7,706 nt of DNA from XYD2-FULL-39-9 sp964561035 (GCA_964561035.1 CAZLNR010000028.1:1-7706); one strand, 5' to 3'. Shown: positions 1 through 4,636, numbered from the stretch's first letter. The notes: generated by a model from the letters alone, not told the origin. A program made the numbers and translations.

Positions 1-45
1 CCCTTCTTCATATCGGTGCTGCCTAGTTGAACCAAACCTCTTTTT

Positions 46-73
46 TTGATACCGTATGATTGTTAGCCATAAT
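46..73 (+). promoter_or_regulatory. Possible promoter of the DUF4342 gene
   Basis: TTGATA (46-51) and CATAAT (68-73) are separated by 16 bases, each one mismatch from the sigma70 consensus. Transcription would start near base 80, only a few bases before the ATG at 84, so the mRNA would be almost leaderless, which fits the absence of any SD. The -35 box lies at the end of a T run, so chance similarity is possible. Confidence 0.35.
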
Positions 74-83
74 TTATTTGCAT

Positions 84-326
84 ATGAACGAAGAACCAAA
101 GGAAGAATTCACGCTGTCTGGGGCGGAAATTAAAGATAAAATTAAAAAAGGAGTTGACCTATGCAATAGCCGCCGTATTGTAGTTACAAACGAACAGCAA
201 GAGGTCATATTTCGCCTCTCTCTTTGTTGGGCAGTTTTGGTCGCCATCATCCTTCCATGGCTGGTAGTTATTGGGTTACTGGTAGTTATTATTGCCAAAT
301 ACACCGTGAAGCTTGTTAAAAATTAA
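84..326 (+). CDS. DUF4342 family small membrane-anchored protein
   Basis: An 80-residue protein that matches my recollection of the DUF4342 pattern. It has an N-terminal polar region with EEFTLSG, a lysine-rich helix, and the conserved 'RRIVV..NEQQEV' strand, followed by a hydrophobic stretch from about residue 43 to 72 that can form one or two membrane segments, and a short basic tail. The molecular role of the family is unknown. I chose the ATG at 84 rather than the in-frame TTG at 60. The ATG gives the family's usual length and lies just after the candidate promoter, whereas the extension overlaps the -10 region. There is no SD. The gene stands alone on its strand, with the next gene 80 bases downstream behind its own promoter. 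Family membership is fairly secure. Function is not known. Confidence 0.75.
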   Translation: MNEEPKEEFTLSGAEIKDKIKKGVDLCNSRRIVVTNEQQEVIFRLSLCWAVLVAIILPWLVVIGLLVVIIAKYTVKLVKN

Positions 327-333
327 CTGTATA

Positions 334-362
334 TTGAGCTTAACAACAAAATCATGTATACT
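334..362 (+). promoter_or_regulatory. Promoter of the small basic protein gene, with GTATAC palindromes
   Basis: TTGAGC (334-339) and TATACT (357-362) have a 17-base spacer. The -10 box is embedded in a perfect inverted repeat GTATA-CTA-TATAC (356-368), and another GTATAC occurs at 377-382, 21 bases from the first. The start would be near 369, giving a leader of about 38 bases without an SD. The palindromes could be operator sites or only AT-rich coincidence. Confidence 0.5.
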
Positions 363-406
363 ATATACACATTATCGTATACATAATTTATTTAATAAAA
401 AATACT

Positions 407-529
407 ATGGCAAAAAGACCTACAGGCCTTAAAAAAATGAAAAAGTCCAGACACTCTCCAAAAACCAAAAAGCGTTTAGCAGCCAAACGAGAAATGTTGG
501 CAAAAAAAGCTGCTAAAAAAAGAAGATAG
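407..529 (+). CDS. Very basic 40-residue protein, probably RNA- or DNA-binding
   Basis: An ATG-to-TAG frame of 40 residues that starts MAKRPTGLKKM and ends AAKKRR. It contains 13 Lys, 6 Arg and a single acidic residue (Glu29), so nearly half of the protein is positively charged. It has no cysteines and no hydrophobic segment, and the second half should form a basic helix. A promoter precedes it and a strong intrinsic terminator follows 8 bases after the stop, so it looks like a deliberate single-gene unit. The composition resembles small ribosomal proteins and histone-like tails, but it does not match L34, L36 or S21 as I know them. A ribosome- or nucleic-acid-associated role is inferred from charge only. 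There is no SD. Confidence 0.65.
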   Translation: MAKRPTGLKKMKKSRHSPKTKKRLAAKREMLAKKAAKKRR

Positions 530-537
530 CTACATCA

Positions 538-568
538 AACTAACAAGGATAATCTCCTTGTTAGTTTT
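538..568 (+). terminator. Strong intrinsic terminator after the basic protein gene
   Basis: A perfect 12-bp stem (AACTAACAAGGA, 538-549, with TCCTTGTTAGTT, 555-566), a 5-base loop and a TTTT run at 565-568. It ends 14 bases before the TspO start, so it separates the two transcripts or allows only partial read-through. Confidence 0.85.
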
Positions 569-581
569 ATATTAATCTCTT

Positions 582-977
582 ATGCAAACATATACCTGGT
601 ACGCTCAACTGATAAAACCAACATGGGCGCCGCCGTCATGGTTGTTTGGACCAGTCTGGTCGGTGCTATATATACTCATTGCCATTTCTTTTGGCAAAGT
701 GTTTGCTATGGCCTGGCAAAAACAAATACCGGCGCTCGTTGCCTTACCATTTGCTTTAAACCTGATTTTTAACGCCGCCTTTACCCCGCTTCAGTTTGGC
801 CTAAGAAATAACGTGTTGGCAGCCATAGATATTGTATTTATTTTGGGCACTATAGTTTGGTCCATTATTGCCATTTACCCCTACGCTCGCTGGATTGCAT
901 ATATGCAAATCCCCTATCTGCTCTGGGTATCTTTCGCCACAATTCTACAATTCACAATTACCTTTTTGAACAGGTAA
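582..977 (+). CDS. tspO: TspO/MBR family membrane protein (tryptophan-rich sensory protein)
   Basis: A 131-residue, strongly hydrophobic protein with the TspO/MBR signature. It begins WYAQLIKPTWAPPSW (KPxWxPP at 12-18), continues with FGPVW (22-26) and a first membrane helix, then LNLIFNAAF and QFGLRN in the middle, and PYARW near 100-104 leading to the final helix ending in LNR. Five membrane helices are expected. Family members bind porphyrins, haem-related molecules or sterols, and affect tetrapyrrole handling and stress responses. At 131 residues it is shorter than the usual 150-160, mainly through short loops, with no obvious missing helix. The start follows a terminator directly and has no SD. 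It is the only gene between that terminator and the next promoter. Family assignment is confident; ligand and role here are unknown. Confidence 0.9.
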   Translation: MQTYTWYAQLIKPTWAPPSWLFGPVWSVLYILIAISFGKVFAMAWQKQIPALVALPFALNLIFNAAFTPLQFGLRNNVLAAIDIVFILGTIVWSIIAIYPYARWIAYMQIPYLLWVSFATILQFTITFLNR

Positions 978-1011
978 AATATTTGGCTAATTAAAGATAA
1001 AAATTGATCAA

Positions 1012-1040
1012 ACAACCTGCTCGTAACCTGAGCGGGTTGT
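1012..1040 (+). terminator. Hairpin after tspO, possible terminator
   Basis: An 11-bp stem, ACAACCTGCTC (1012-1022) with GAGCGGGTTGT (1030-1040), has one T-G wobble and a 7-base loop. No U run follows on the plus strand, so termination would be inefficient or would need a factor. It may instead protect the 3' end of the tspO mRNA. Confidence 0.45.
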
Positions 1041-1046
1041 CTGCTC

Positions 1047-1073
1047 TTGCCAGAGATTTAAAAATAGTATAAT
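1047..1073 (+). promoter_or_regulatory. Promoter of the first GC-rich unit
   Basis: A perfect TATAAT (1068-1073) with TTGCCA (1047-1052) upstream at a short 15-base spacing. Transcription would begin near 1080, giving a leader of about 65 bases that contains the 1088-1117 hairpin and the SD. Confidence 0.6.
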
Positions 1074-1087
1074 TTACATAATGCTTA

Positions 1088-1117
1088 TTTTGTAGCTAGT
1101 GGGGACTGGCTACAAAA
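1088..1117 (+). promoter_or_regulatory. Leader hairpin with a GGGG loop
   Basis: TTTTGTAGCTAGT (1088-1100) pairs with ACTGGCTACAAAA (1105-1117): 13 bp with one G-U wobble, closing a four-base GGGG loop (1101-1104). It lies just after the predicted transcription start and 27 bases before the ATG. It is not followed by U's, so it is not a normal terminator. A similar GGGG-loop hairpin precedes the second GC-rich gene (4531-4555). It could be a protein-binding site, a 5' stabiliser or a translational control element. Confidence 0.6.
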
Positions 1118-1144
1118 ACAAACTCAATCCGCCAGGGGAGCAAG

Positions 1145-1345
1145 ATGCCTTCTTTTTCCGGGAACGAGAACGAGAAACCGCAAGAAGCGGCGCCAGACAC
1201 GCCAACGACGCAACCTACTACTGAGGCTGGTCCTTTCCCGCCAATCCGCGAACGGGACCTCACCAAGCCTCCGCGTGTATGGAGCCAGGAGGAGCTGGCT
1301 CAACACCGACTCCGGATTCGGAGAGCGGATCGACAATCGCAGTAG
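1145..1345 (+). CDS. Orphan 66-residue GC-rich, Pro/Thr-rich protein of unknown function
   Basis: I do not recognise this protein. Residues 7-36 are polar and rich in Pro, Thr and Glu, probably disordered. A likely basic amphipathic helix follows (VWSQEELAQHRLRIRRADR, about 45-63). It has no cysteines, signal peptide or membrane segment. Support for translation: a strong AGGGGAG (1134-1140) sits four bases before the ATG, the only textbook SD in the window, and a promoter, leader hairpin and terminator frame the unit. Codon choice differs from the neighbours: five of seven Glu codons are GAG, all Asn codons are AAC, and GC-ending codons are common, whereas surrounding genes prefer AAA/GAA. 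Two overlapping frames, one on each strand, are also open but have no initiation signal. Alternatively, the whole 1080-1518 transcript could act mainly as an RNA. Confidence 0.6.
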   Translation: MPSFSGNENEKPQEAAPDTPTTQPTTEAGPFPPIRERDLTKPPRVWSQEELAQHRLRIRRADRQSQ

Positions 1346-1365
1346 ACAGACAAATCCTGATCCAG

Positions 1366-1450
1366 CCCGCATACACAAGTGTGCGAGATAGATCAACGAT
1401 TCTCTGTCACCAGAGAGAGGTAGTCCGCCTGCAATGTGGACTACCCTCTC
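1366..1450 (+). other. Structured 3' region of the first GC-rich transcript
   Basis: Several hairpins follow the stop codon. One has arms CGC..ACAC and GTGTGCG (about 1370-1385). Another is TCTCTG/CAGAGA (1401-1416). The largest is GAGAGGTAGTCC (1415-1426) with GGACTACCCTCTC (1438-1450), a 12-bp stem with one bulged C and an 11-base loop. The second and third share bases 1415-1416, so they partly exclude each other. This may be a 3' untranslated region or part of a structured RNA; it matches no RNA family I know. Confidence 0.45.
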
Positions 1451-1489
1451 CAGCCATAGCTTTAGATAAAAAATTAACAACAATTTTAC

Positions 1490-1518
1490 AAGGCGCATAT
1501 TGCGTTTTTTATTTTTTT
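1490..1518 (+). terminator. Intrinsic terminator of the first GC-rich unit
   Basis: AAGGCGCA (1490-1497) pairs with TGCGTTTT (1501-1508), including two G-U pairs, with a 3-base loop, followed by a long T-rich tract to 1518. The stem is modest but the U tract is the longest in the window. Confidence 0.65.
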
Positions 1519-1541
1519 AATATATACTACATATTGTAGTA
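1500..1541 (+). promoter_or_regulatory. Possible promoter and operator of the FMN reductase gene
   Basis: TTGCGT (1500-1505) and TATACT (1523-1528) are 17 bases apart. A perfect 7-bp inverted repeat, TACTACA (1525-1531) and TGTAGTA (1535-1541), overlaps the -10 box and the expected start, where a repressor could block transcription. The -35 match is poor and overlaps the preceding terminator. Confidence 0.35.
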
Positions 1542-1566
1542 ACTAATTCATTAACAAATCTACACT

Positions 1567-2151
1567 ATGAGCACTATCTCAGTTAAAGTAATCGCGGGCA
1601 GCACCCGCCAAGGACGCTTCAGCGATAAAGCTGCTGCTTGGATTGCGGAAGAATTAAAAAAACAACCTGGTTTAGACGTTGAAATTATAGATTTGGCAGA
1701 TTACGAAATGCCATTCTTCAACGAACCGGTAAGTCCTTCGTACAAACAGGAACCTTATAAACACCCTGTTGTTGCGGCCTTTACCAACAAAATCGCTGAA
1801 GGCGACGCATTTGTACTTGTTACTCCGGAGTATAACCATAGCACTTCTGGCGTGTTAAAAAATGCCATGGATTGGGTATATCAAGAATGGAATAACAAAC
1901 CGATTGCATTTGTAAGTTACGGCAGTGTGGGCGGCGCAAGAGCCGTGGAACAGCTGCGCTTAATTGCTATAGAATTACAAATGGCGCCGATTCGCGAAGC
2001 AGTTCATATTCCTGGCGAATCGTTCTTCCCTGTACTTTTTGGACAAGCGGACGCGCAAGCTATGTTTGCCAAAGCTGCAGAAAAGTCCGCTTTGATGATT
2101 CCACAGCTTATCTGGTGGGCACAAGCTCTTAAAGAAGCACGAAACAAATAA
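1567..2151 (+). CDS. NADPH-dependent FMN reductase family flavoprotein
   Basis: A 194-residue protein of the flavodoxin-like NADPH-dependent FMN reductase family (azoreductase, chromate reductase and quinone reductase relatives). Sequence signs are the N-terminal phosphate-binding loop AGSTRQGR (10-17), the hallmark PEYNHSTSGVLKNAMDW (87-103) that contacts the flavin, and YGSVGGARAVEQLR (118-131). The length is normal and the motifs intact, so an active NAD(P)H-dependent flavin enzyme is likely. It would reduce quinones, azo compounds or metal ions in the cytoplasm; the true substrate cannot be read from sequence. The ATG at 1567 has no SD. It is a single-gene unit, with a candidate promoter/operator upstream and a shared bidirectional terminator downstream, convergent with the cytochrome b5 gene. 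Confidence 0.92.
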   Translation: MSTISVKVIAGSTRQGRFSDKAAAWIAEELKKQPGLDVEIIDLADYEMPFFNEPVSPSYKQEPYKHPVVAAFTNKIAEGDAFVLVTPEYNHSTSGVLKNAMDWVYQEWNNKPIAFVSYGSVGGARAVEQLRLIAIELQMAPIREAVHIPGESFFPVLFGQADAQAMFAKAAEKSALMIPQLIWWAQALKEARNK

Positions 2152-2165
2152 TACACATCTCGATT

Positions 2166-2196
2166 AAAAAAACCGACCATTAGGGTCGGTTTTTTA
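2166..2196. terminator. Bidirectional terminator between the FMN reductase and cytochrome b5 genes
   Basis: A 12-bp stem, AAAAAACCGACC (2167-2178) with GGTCGGTTTTTT (2184-2195), and a 5-base loop. The A run on one side and T run on the other make it work on both strands, ending the plus-strand flavoprotein transcript and the minus-strand transcript whose last gene stops at 2206. Confidence 0.9.
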
Positions 2197-2205
2197 ATTG
2201 TGATA

Positions 2206-2685
2206 TTATTTTTGTAAAGCACCAATCCTTAAACCGGTTAATACATTTTCAGGCTTTGGCTGACCGTCATGAACTTGTGTAAATGGCACGGTAGCGTCTT
2301 TACCGCACAGAGGGATTATCTTATCAGAACCACCTGGATGCTTATCAGTAAATTTAGTTACATCGTACACAGAATCACGAACAATAACGTAGCAATCTTC
2401 TGGCACATTATGCTTTGCAACTTCCGCAACGGTAAGCATAGACTTTCCAGCTGTTTCAGTTGTAGCTGGCTTGGTTTCGGTTACAGTCTTAGTTGCGCTT
2501 GTATCATCACCATCTTCTACTTCATTTTCCACACCTTCGTTTCCTTCACTGGAAACCTTGTTTTCTACCGACTCACCCTGCTCAGTCTTTTGATCGTCAA
2601 CAGCTGCGTTTTGTACGGCACAGCCAGCCCCAGCTAAAATTAGTAAAGCGCCAAACCCTGCGAATATACTAAGATATTTTTTCAT
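2206..2685 (-). CDS. Cytochrome b5-domain lipoprotein
   Basis: A 159-residue secreted protein. Residues 1-21 form a signal peptide (MKKYLSIF, then a hydrophobic core) ending at LAGAGC; Cys22 is the likely lipidated residue, although Gly at -3 is not the ideal lipobox residue. Residues 23-80 are a Glu/Thr/Ser-rich acidic linker. Residues 82-157 are a cytochrome b5-like haem domain with the axial ligand motif HPGG (His116) and a second ligand candidate at His139 (FTQVHDG), plus Cys98 and Cys127, which might form a disulfide. It would carry electrons at the outer face of the membrane; the partner is unknown. It begins 36 bases after the stop of the kinase-like gene on the same strand, so the two may be co-transcribed. 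There is no SD. Confidence 0.9.
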   Translation of the reverse strand: MKKYLSIFAGFGALLILAGAGCAVQNAAVDDQKTEQGESVENKVSSEGNEGVENEVEDGDDTSATKTVTETKPATTETAGKSMLTVAEVAKHNVPEDCYVIVRDSVYDVTKFTDKHPGGSDKIIPLCGKDATVPFTQVHDGQPKPENVLTGLRIGALQK

Positions 2686-2721
2686 ACGTATATGAAATTA
2701 AAATTTAATAGATATATACTA

Positions 2722-3834
2722 CTACACGCTGTAATAGTTGGCAATAGCCTCTTTAATACTTTTCCACTGCGCAGAATTTTTTAAACCGAGCCTTGCCTTA
2801 GTATACCCAAAAAATACCCGCTCCAAAATACCCGGCTTCTTTTGAGCCAATTTTTGCAGCTCTTTAATCACTGTTTTATCCTGATAATTATTTAAAATAC
2901 GCGCCGCAACTACGGAATACTCAACATCTTCTTTTTCGAGCGCGGCGGCACTTGAAATGATTAGATCCAATAAATCCCGCGCCTTTTGTTCCGTCATGGG
3001 CACATCTGAGTCATAGGATGTTTCTGGGTCGCAAATATGAACACTTTGATCTTTATCAACTATAATATTAGGCAAAATTAATTCACCCCAAGTAATATTA
3101 TTTGCGTGAGAATCTTGTATTTCAACCACTACTTTTTCAAGAACATCTAACAAGCCATTCGCATCTATTGTTTCAGCAAAATCGCATTCGCCAAAATCTT
3201 TAATCGCATCCCTATTGGCAAACAAATCATACGCATTAACGTTTGGTAAAAAAGGCAAAACAACCATGTTTTCGTCTTCGCATTCAATTGTTGGTATACG
3301 ACTTTTTTGTTCAAACCGCCCCTTCCACTCTTTGAAATCTGCTTTTTTCATGCGACAGCCAGTTACCTTTTTCATAAAACCATCTAGCGCTCTATGCACC
3401 CGCGAAGTCGAATAATTATAGACAACAAACAGCTTTTCACCGTCGGATAATGTAACGATATTGGTAACAGTGCTAAAATTTCGCACCTTAGAATCATACT
3501 CTGTGGCTGTTTTGTTGCCAGCAGCAACAGCGGGCAACGCAAAACGATTGCGATTTCTTATAGTTTCAATATTATTTCTTAATTCTATTTTTTGTCTTGG
3601 CAGGAGTTCTGTTTTGCGCAATGATTGCTGACCCGAATACGGTTCCGAAGAAGCGATAATACCTCTAACATCTTCAAGATCTGTTGATTGAGATGAATTA
3701 TTTGAATTTTCTAAATCGGGGGTTTTTTCAATTTGAATTTCCTCGTAAGCATCTTCCGCCATTTCTGGCCTATCTGAAATACCAGCACTTTCTTGGTTTG
3801 GCATCATCCTGCTATCAACTTCATAATTCTTCAT
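2722..3834 (-). CDS. Divergent protein-kinase-like fold protein, function unknown
   Basis: A 370-residue cytoplasmic protein without signal peptide or clear membrane helix. The first 95 residues are acidic and low-complexity, probably disordered. The rest shows a faint kinase/aminoglycoside-phosphotransferase pattern. A strand pair near 126-140 (VTLSDGEKLFVVYNYS) could be the N-lobe, MVVLPFLP (190-197) resembles a hinge, and WGELILPNIIV (249-259) aligns with the HGD..P.NI catalytic loop, followed by VHICDPE (265-271) in the place of the metal-binding DFG/D.E motif. His and Asp of HGD are replaced by Trp and Glu, while Asn256 and Asp269 remain, so activity is uncertain. Residues 330-370 form a basic helical tail. 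A good promoter lies upstream. No SD. The fold assignment is inference from motifs and moderately uncertain. Confidence 0.6.
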   Translation of the reverse strand: MKNYEVDSRMMPNQESAGISDRPEMAEDAYEEIQIEKTPDLENSNNSSQSTDLEDVRGIIASSEPYSGQQSLRKTELLPRQKIELRNNIETIRNRNRFALPAVAAGNKTATEYDSKVRNFSTVTNIVTLSDGEKLFVVYNYSTSRVHRALDGFMKKVTGCRMKKADFKEWKGRFEQKSRIPTIECEDENMVVLPFLPNVNAYDLFANRDAIKDFGECDFAETIDANGLLDVLEKVVVEIQDSHANNITWGELILPNIIVDKDQSVHICDPETSYDSDVPMTEQKARDLLDLIISSAAALEKEDVEYSVVAARILNNYQDKTVIKELQKLAQKKPGILERVFFGYTKARLGLKNSAQWKSIKEAIANYYSV

Positions 3835-3863
3835 AAAATAAATACTTACAATGAATACTTGCT

Positions 3864-3892
3864 ATAATACACAAAGAAAAACTCTGTGTAAA
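3864..3892 (-). promoter_or_regulatory. Promoter and putative operator of the kinase-like gene
   Basis: On the minus strand TTTACA (3892-3887) and TATTAT (3869-3864) have a 17-base spacer, with TG-rich extended -10 sequence. Between the two boxes lies an inverted repeat, ACACAAAG (3869-3876) and CTCTGTGT (3882-3889), matching at 7 of 8 positions around five A's. This is a typical place for a repressor or MerR-type activator. Confidence 0.6.
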
Positions 3893-3898
3893 TAAAAT

Positions 3899-3927
3899 AA
3901 AACACCCTTCTTTTAGAAGAATGTTTT
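3899..3927 (-). terminator. Terminator of the second GC-rich unit
   Basis: AAAACA-CC-CTTCT (3899-3911) pairs with AGAAG-AA-TGTTTT (3915-3927), with a two-by-two internal mismatch and a 3-base loop. Read on the minus strand it is followed by a T-rich stretch (TTTTATTTTATTT), consistent with termination of the transcript from the 4077-4508 gene before the next promoter. Confidence 0.6.
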
Positions 3928-3942
3928 ATATAAAATTTTTTG

Positions 3943-4017
3943 AGAAGAAATTCGTCGCCAGGTCTGTATATACAAATCTTGCATATACAGACCTACACCG
4001 ACGACGAAAAAACTTCT
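3943..4017 (-). other. Long interrupted hairpin downstream of the second GC-rich gene
   Basis: Three stacked stems share one axis. AGAAG (3943-3947) pairs with CTTCT (4013-4017). TTCGTCG (3951-3957) pairs with CGACGAA (4002-4008). GGTCTGTATAT (3961-3971) pairs perfectly with ATATACAGACC (3983-3993), with an 11-base loop. It lies about 60 bases past the stop codon on the minus strand and has no U run of its own. It may be a 3' mRNA stabiliser, a structured RNA or a recombination site folded from single-stranded DNA; none is proven. Confidence 0.5.
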
Positions 4018-4076
4018 TTCTTGCTAACAGGCCTCCTTCACATACCGACGCTCTTGCCTGTAGCAAACTGCTGGAA

Positions 4077-4508
4077 CTACTCCCAGTTCTGCGGACGCTG
4101 CTGCGCAGCATCCCTATCAGCGCGCAGCGCAGCGAAGAAGTCATTGATGTTGGCTTGCTGGCTAGCAACAAACTCTGCCGCAGCCACAAAGGTGGAATCT
4201 GGCTCTTTGCCAGGGCCAGGCACAGTCAATGCCAACTCCAACAACCCAACACTGAGAGACACGTTTCCGGGCTCTATTCCACGCACATCCTCCACGCAAA
4301 CCGGATGCCCCTCCATGCTCACTAGCAGTGCATGGATCTGACACTTGCTACAATACATGATGCTAACCTCACACGGCCAGCAAGTCATGGGCGGCGAGTG
4401 GTCAAGCTTCATCAGATCGTGCTTCAACACGCACTTATCTGGAGGGCGAGACACAACACCTTGGGCGTCATGCCGGTCGGTATCTCCAACAACAAGCTCT
4501 TTTTCCAT
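4077..4508 (-). CDS. Orphan six-cysteine GC-rich protein with a zinc-knuckle-like motif
   Basis: I do not recognise this 143-residue protein. Cysteines are at 26, 43, 46, 53, 56 and 71; CWPC and CSKC give CxxC-x6-CxxC, and nearby His30, His37, His59 and His68 could add ligands, so a zinc-binding module around 26-71 is likely. The C-terminal part (about 108-143) should be helical, containing FVASQQANINDFFAALRADR. No signal peptide or membrane segment is seen. Nine of ten Glu codons are GAG and most Lys codons AAG, opposite to rplA next door, suggesting transfer or a separate expression class. Start choice is uncertain: the ATG at 4508 has GGAG 11 bases upstream, while an in-frame TTG at 4535 would add nine residues and follows GGGGAAAGA directly. 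The overlapping plus-strand frames are shadows. It is divergent from rplA. Confidence 0.6.
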   Translation of the reverse strand: MEKELVVGDTDRHDAQGVVSRPPDKCVLKHDLMKLDHSPPMTCWPCEVSIMYCSKCQIHALLVSMEGHPVCVEDVRGIEPGNVSLSVGLLELALTVPGPGKEPDSTFVAAAEFVASQQANINDFFAALRADRDAAQQRPQNWE

Positions 4509-4530
4509 CTGGTTACGGACTCCAGCTGTT

Positions 4531-4555
4531 GGCAATCTTTCCCCAAAGAATTGCC
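4531..4555 (-). promoter_or_regulatory. GGGG-loop hairpin at the start region of the six-cysteine gene
   Basis: On the minus strand GGCAAT-T-CTTT pairs with AAAG-ATTGCC, leaving one bulged T and a loop of exactly GGGG (4544-4541). The 3' arm contains the alternative TTG start, and the ATG lies 22 bases beyond the arm. The loop GGGG plus the following A is SD-like, so folding could present or hide a ribosome site. It parallels the 1088-1117 hairpin. Confidence 0.55.
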
Positions 4556-4576
4556 TGGTTTTTTTGCGTTACTTAC

Positions 4577-4615
4577 GGGGATGGAGAGCACGAACTTATC
4601 ACACTCTCTATCCCC
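4577..4615 (-). promoter_or_regulatory. First leader hairpin of the six-cysteine gene
   Basis: GGGGAT (4577-4582) pairs with ATCCCC (4610-4615) and GAGAG (4584-4588) with CTCTC (4604-4608), with one mismatch between the two stems and a 15-base loop. It begins about 15 bases after the predicted minus-strand start and may stabilise or regulate the leader. Confidence 0.5.
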
Positions 4616-4636
4616 ACAACTATCGGCAAAGACTAC

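Noticed and set aside
1..58. Possible tRNA end or start of a minus-strand gene (ATG at 11, reading MKKG) at the window edge
   Set aside because: GGTTCAACT on the minus strand does not form a T-arm stem, and four codons are too few to support a gene. The T run at 41-47 has no good stem before it.
1124..1498. Long minus-strand open frame opposite the 66-residue gene
   Set aside because: It covers the leader and 3' hairpins, has Arg/Leu-rich shadow composition and lacks an SD and promoter; open frames are common opposite GC-rich coding DNA.
1080..1518. Known structured RNA (tmRNA, RNase P RNA, 6S, SRP RNA)
   Set aside because: The conserved sequence elements of these RNAs and a CCA end are not visible, and the promoter, SD and frame fit a coding transcript better.
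3943..4017. Integron attC site
   Set aside because: The paired core motifs (RYYYAAC and GTTRRRY) are not found at the hairpin ends and no integrase is in the window, so only the shape is similar.
4001..4035. GAAGGAGG on the minus strand near 4031-4038 as an SD for another gene
   Set aside because: No ATG, GTG or TTG occurs at a suitable distance downstream on that strand, so no gene can be supported.
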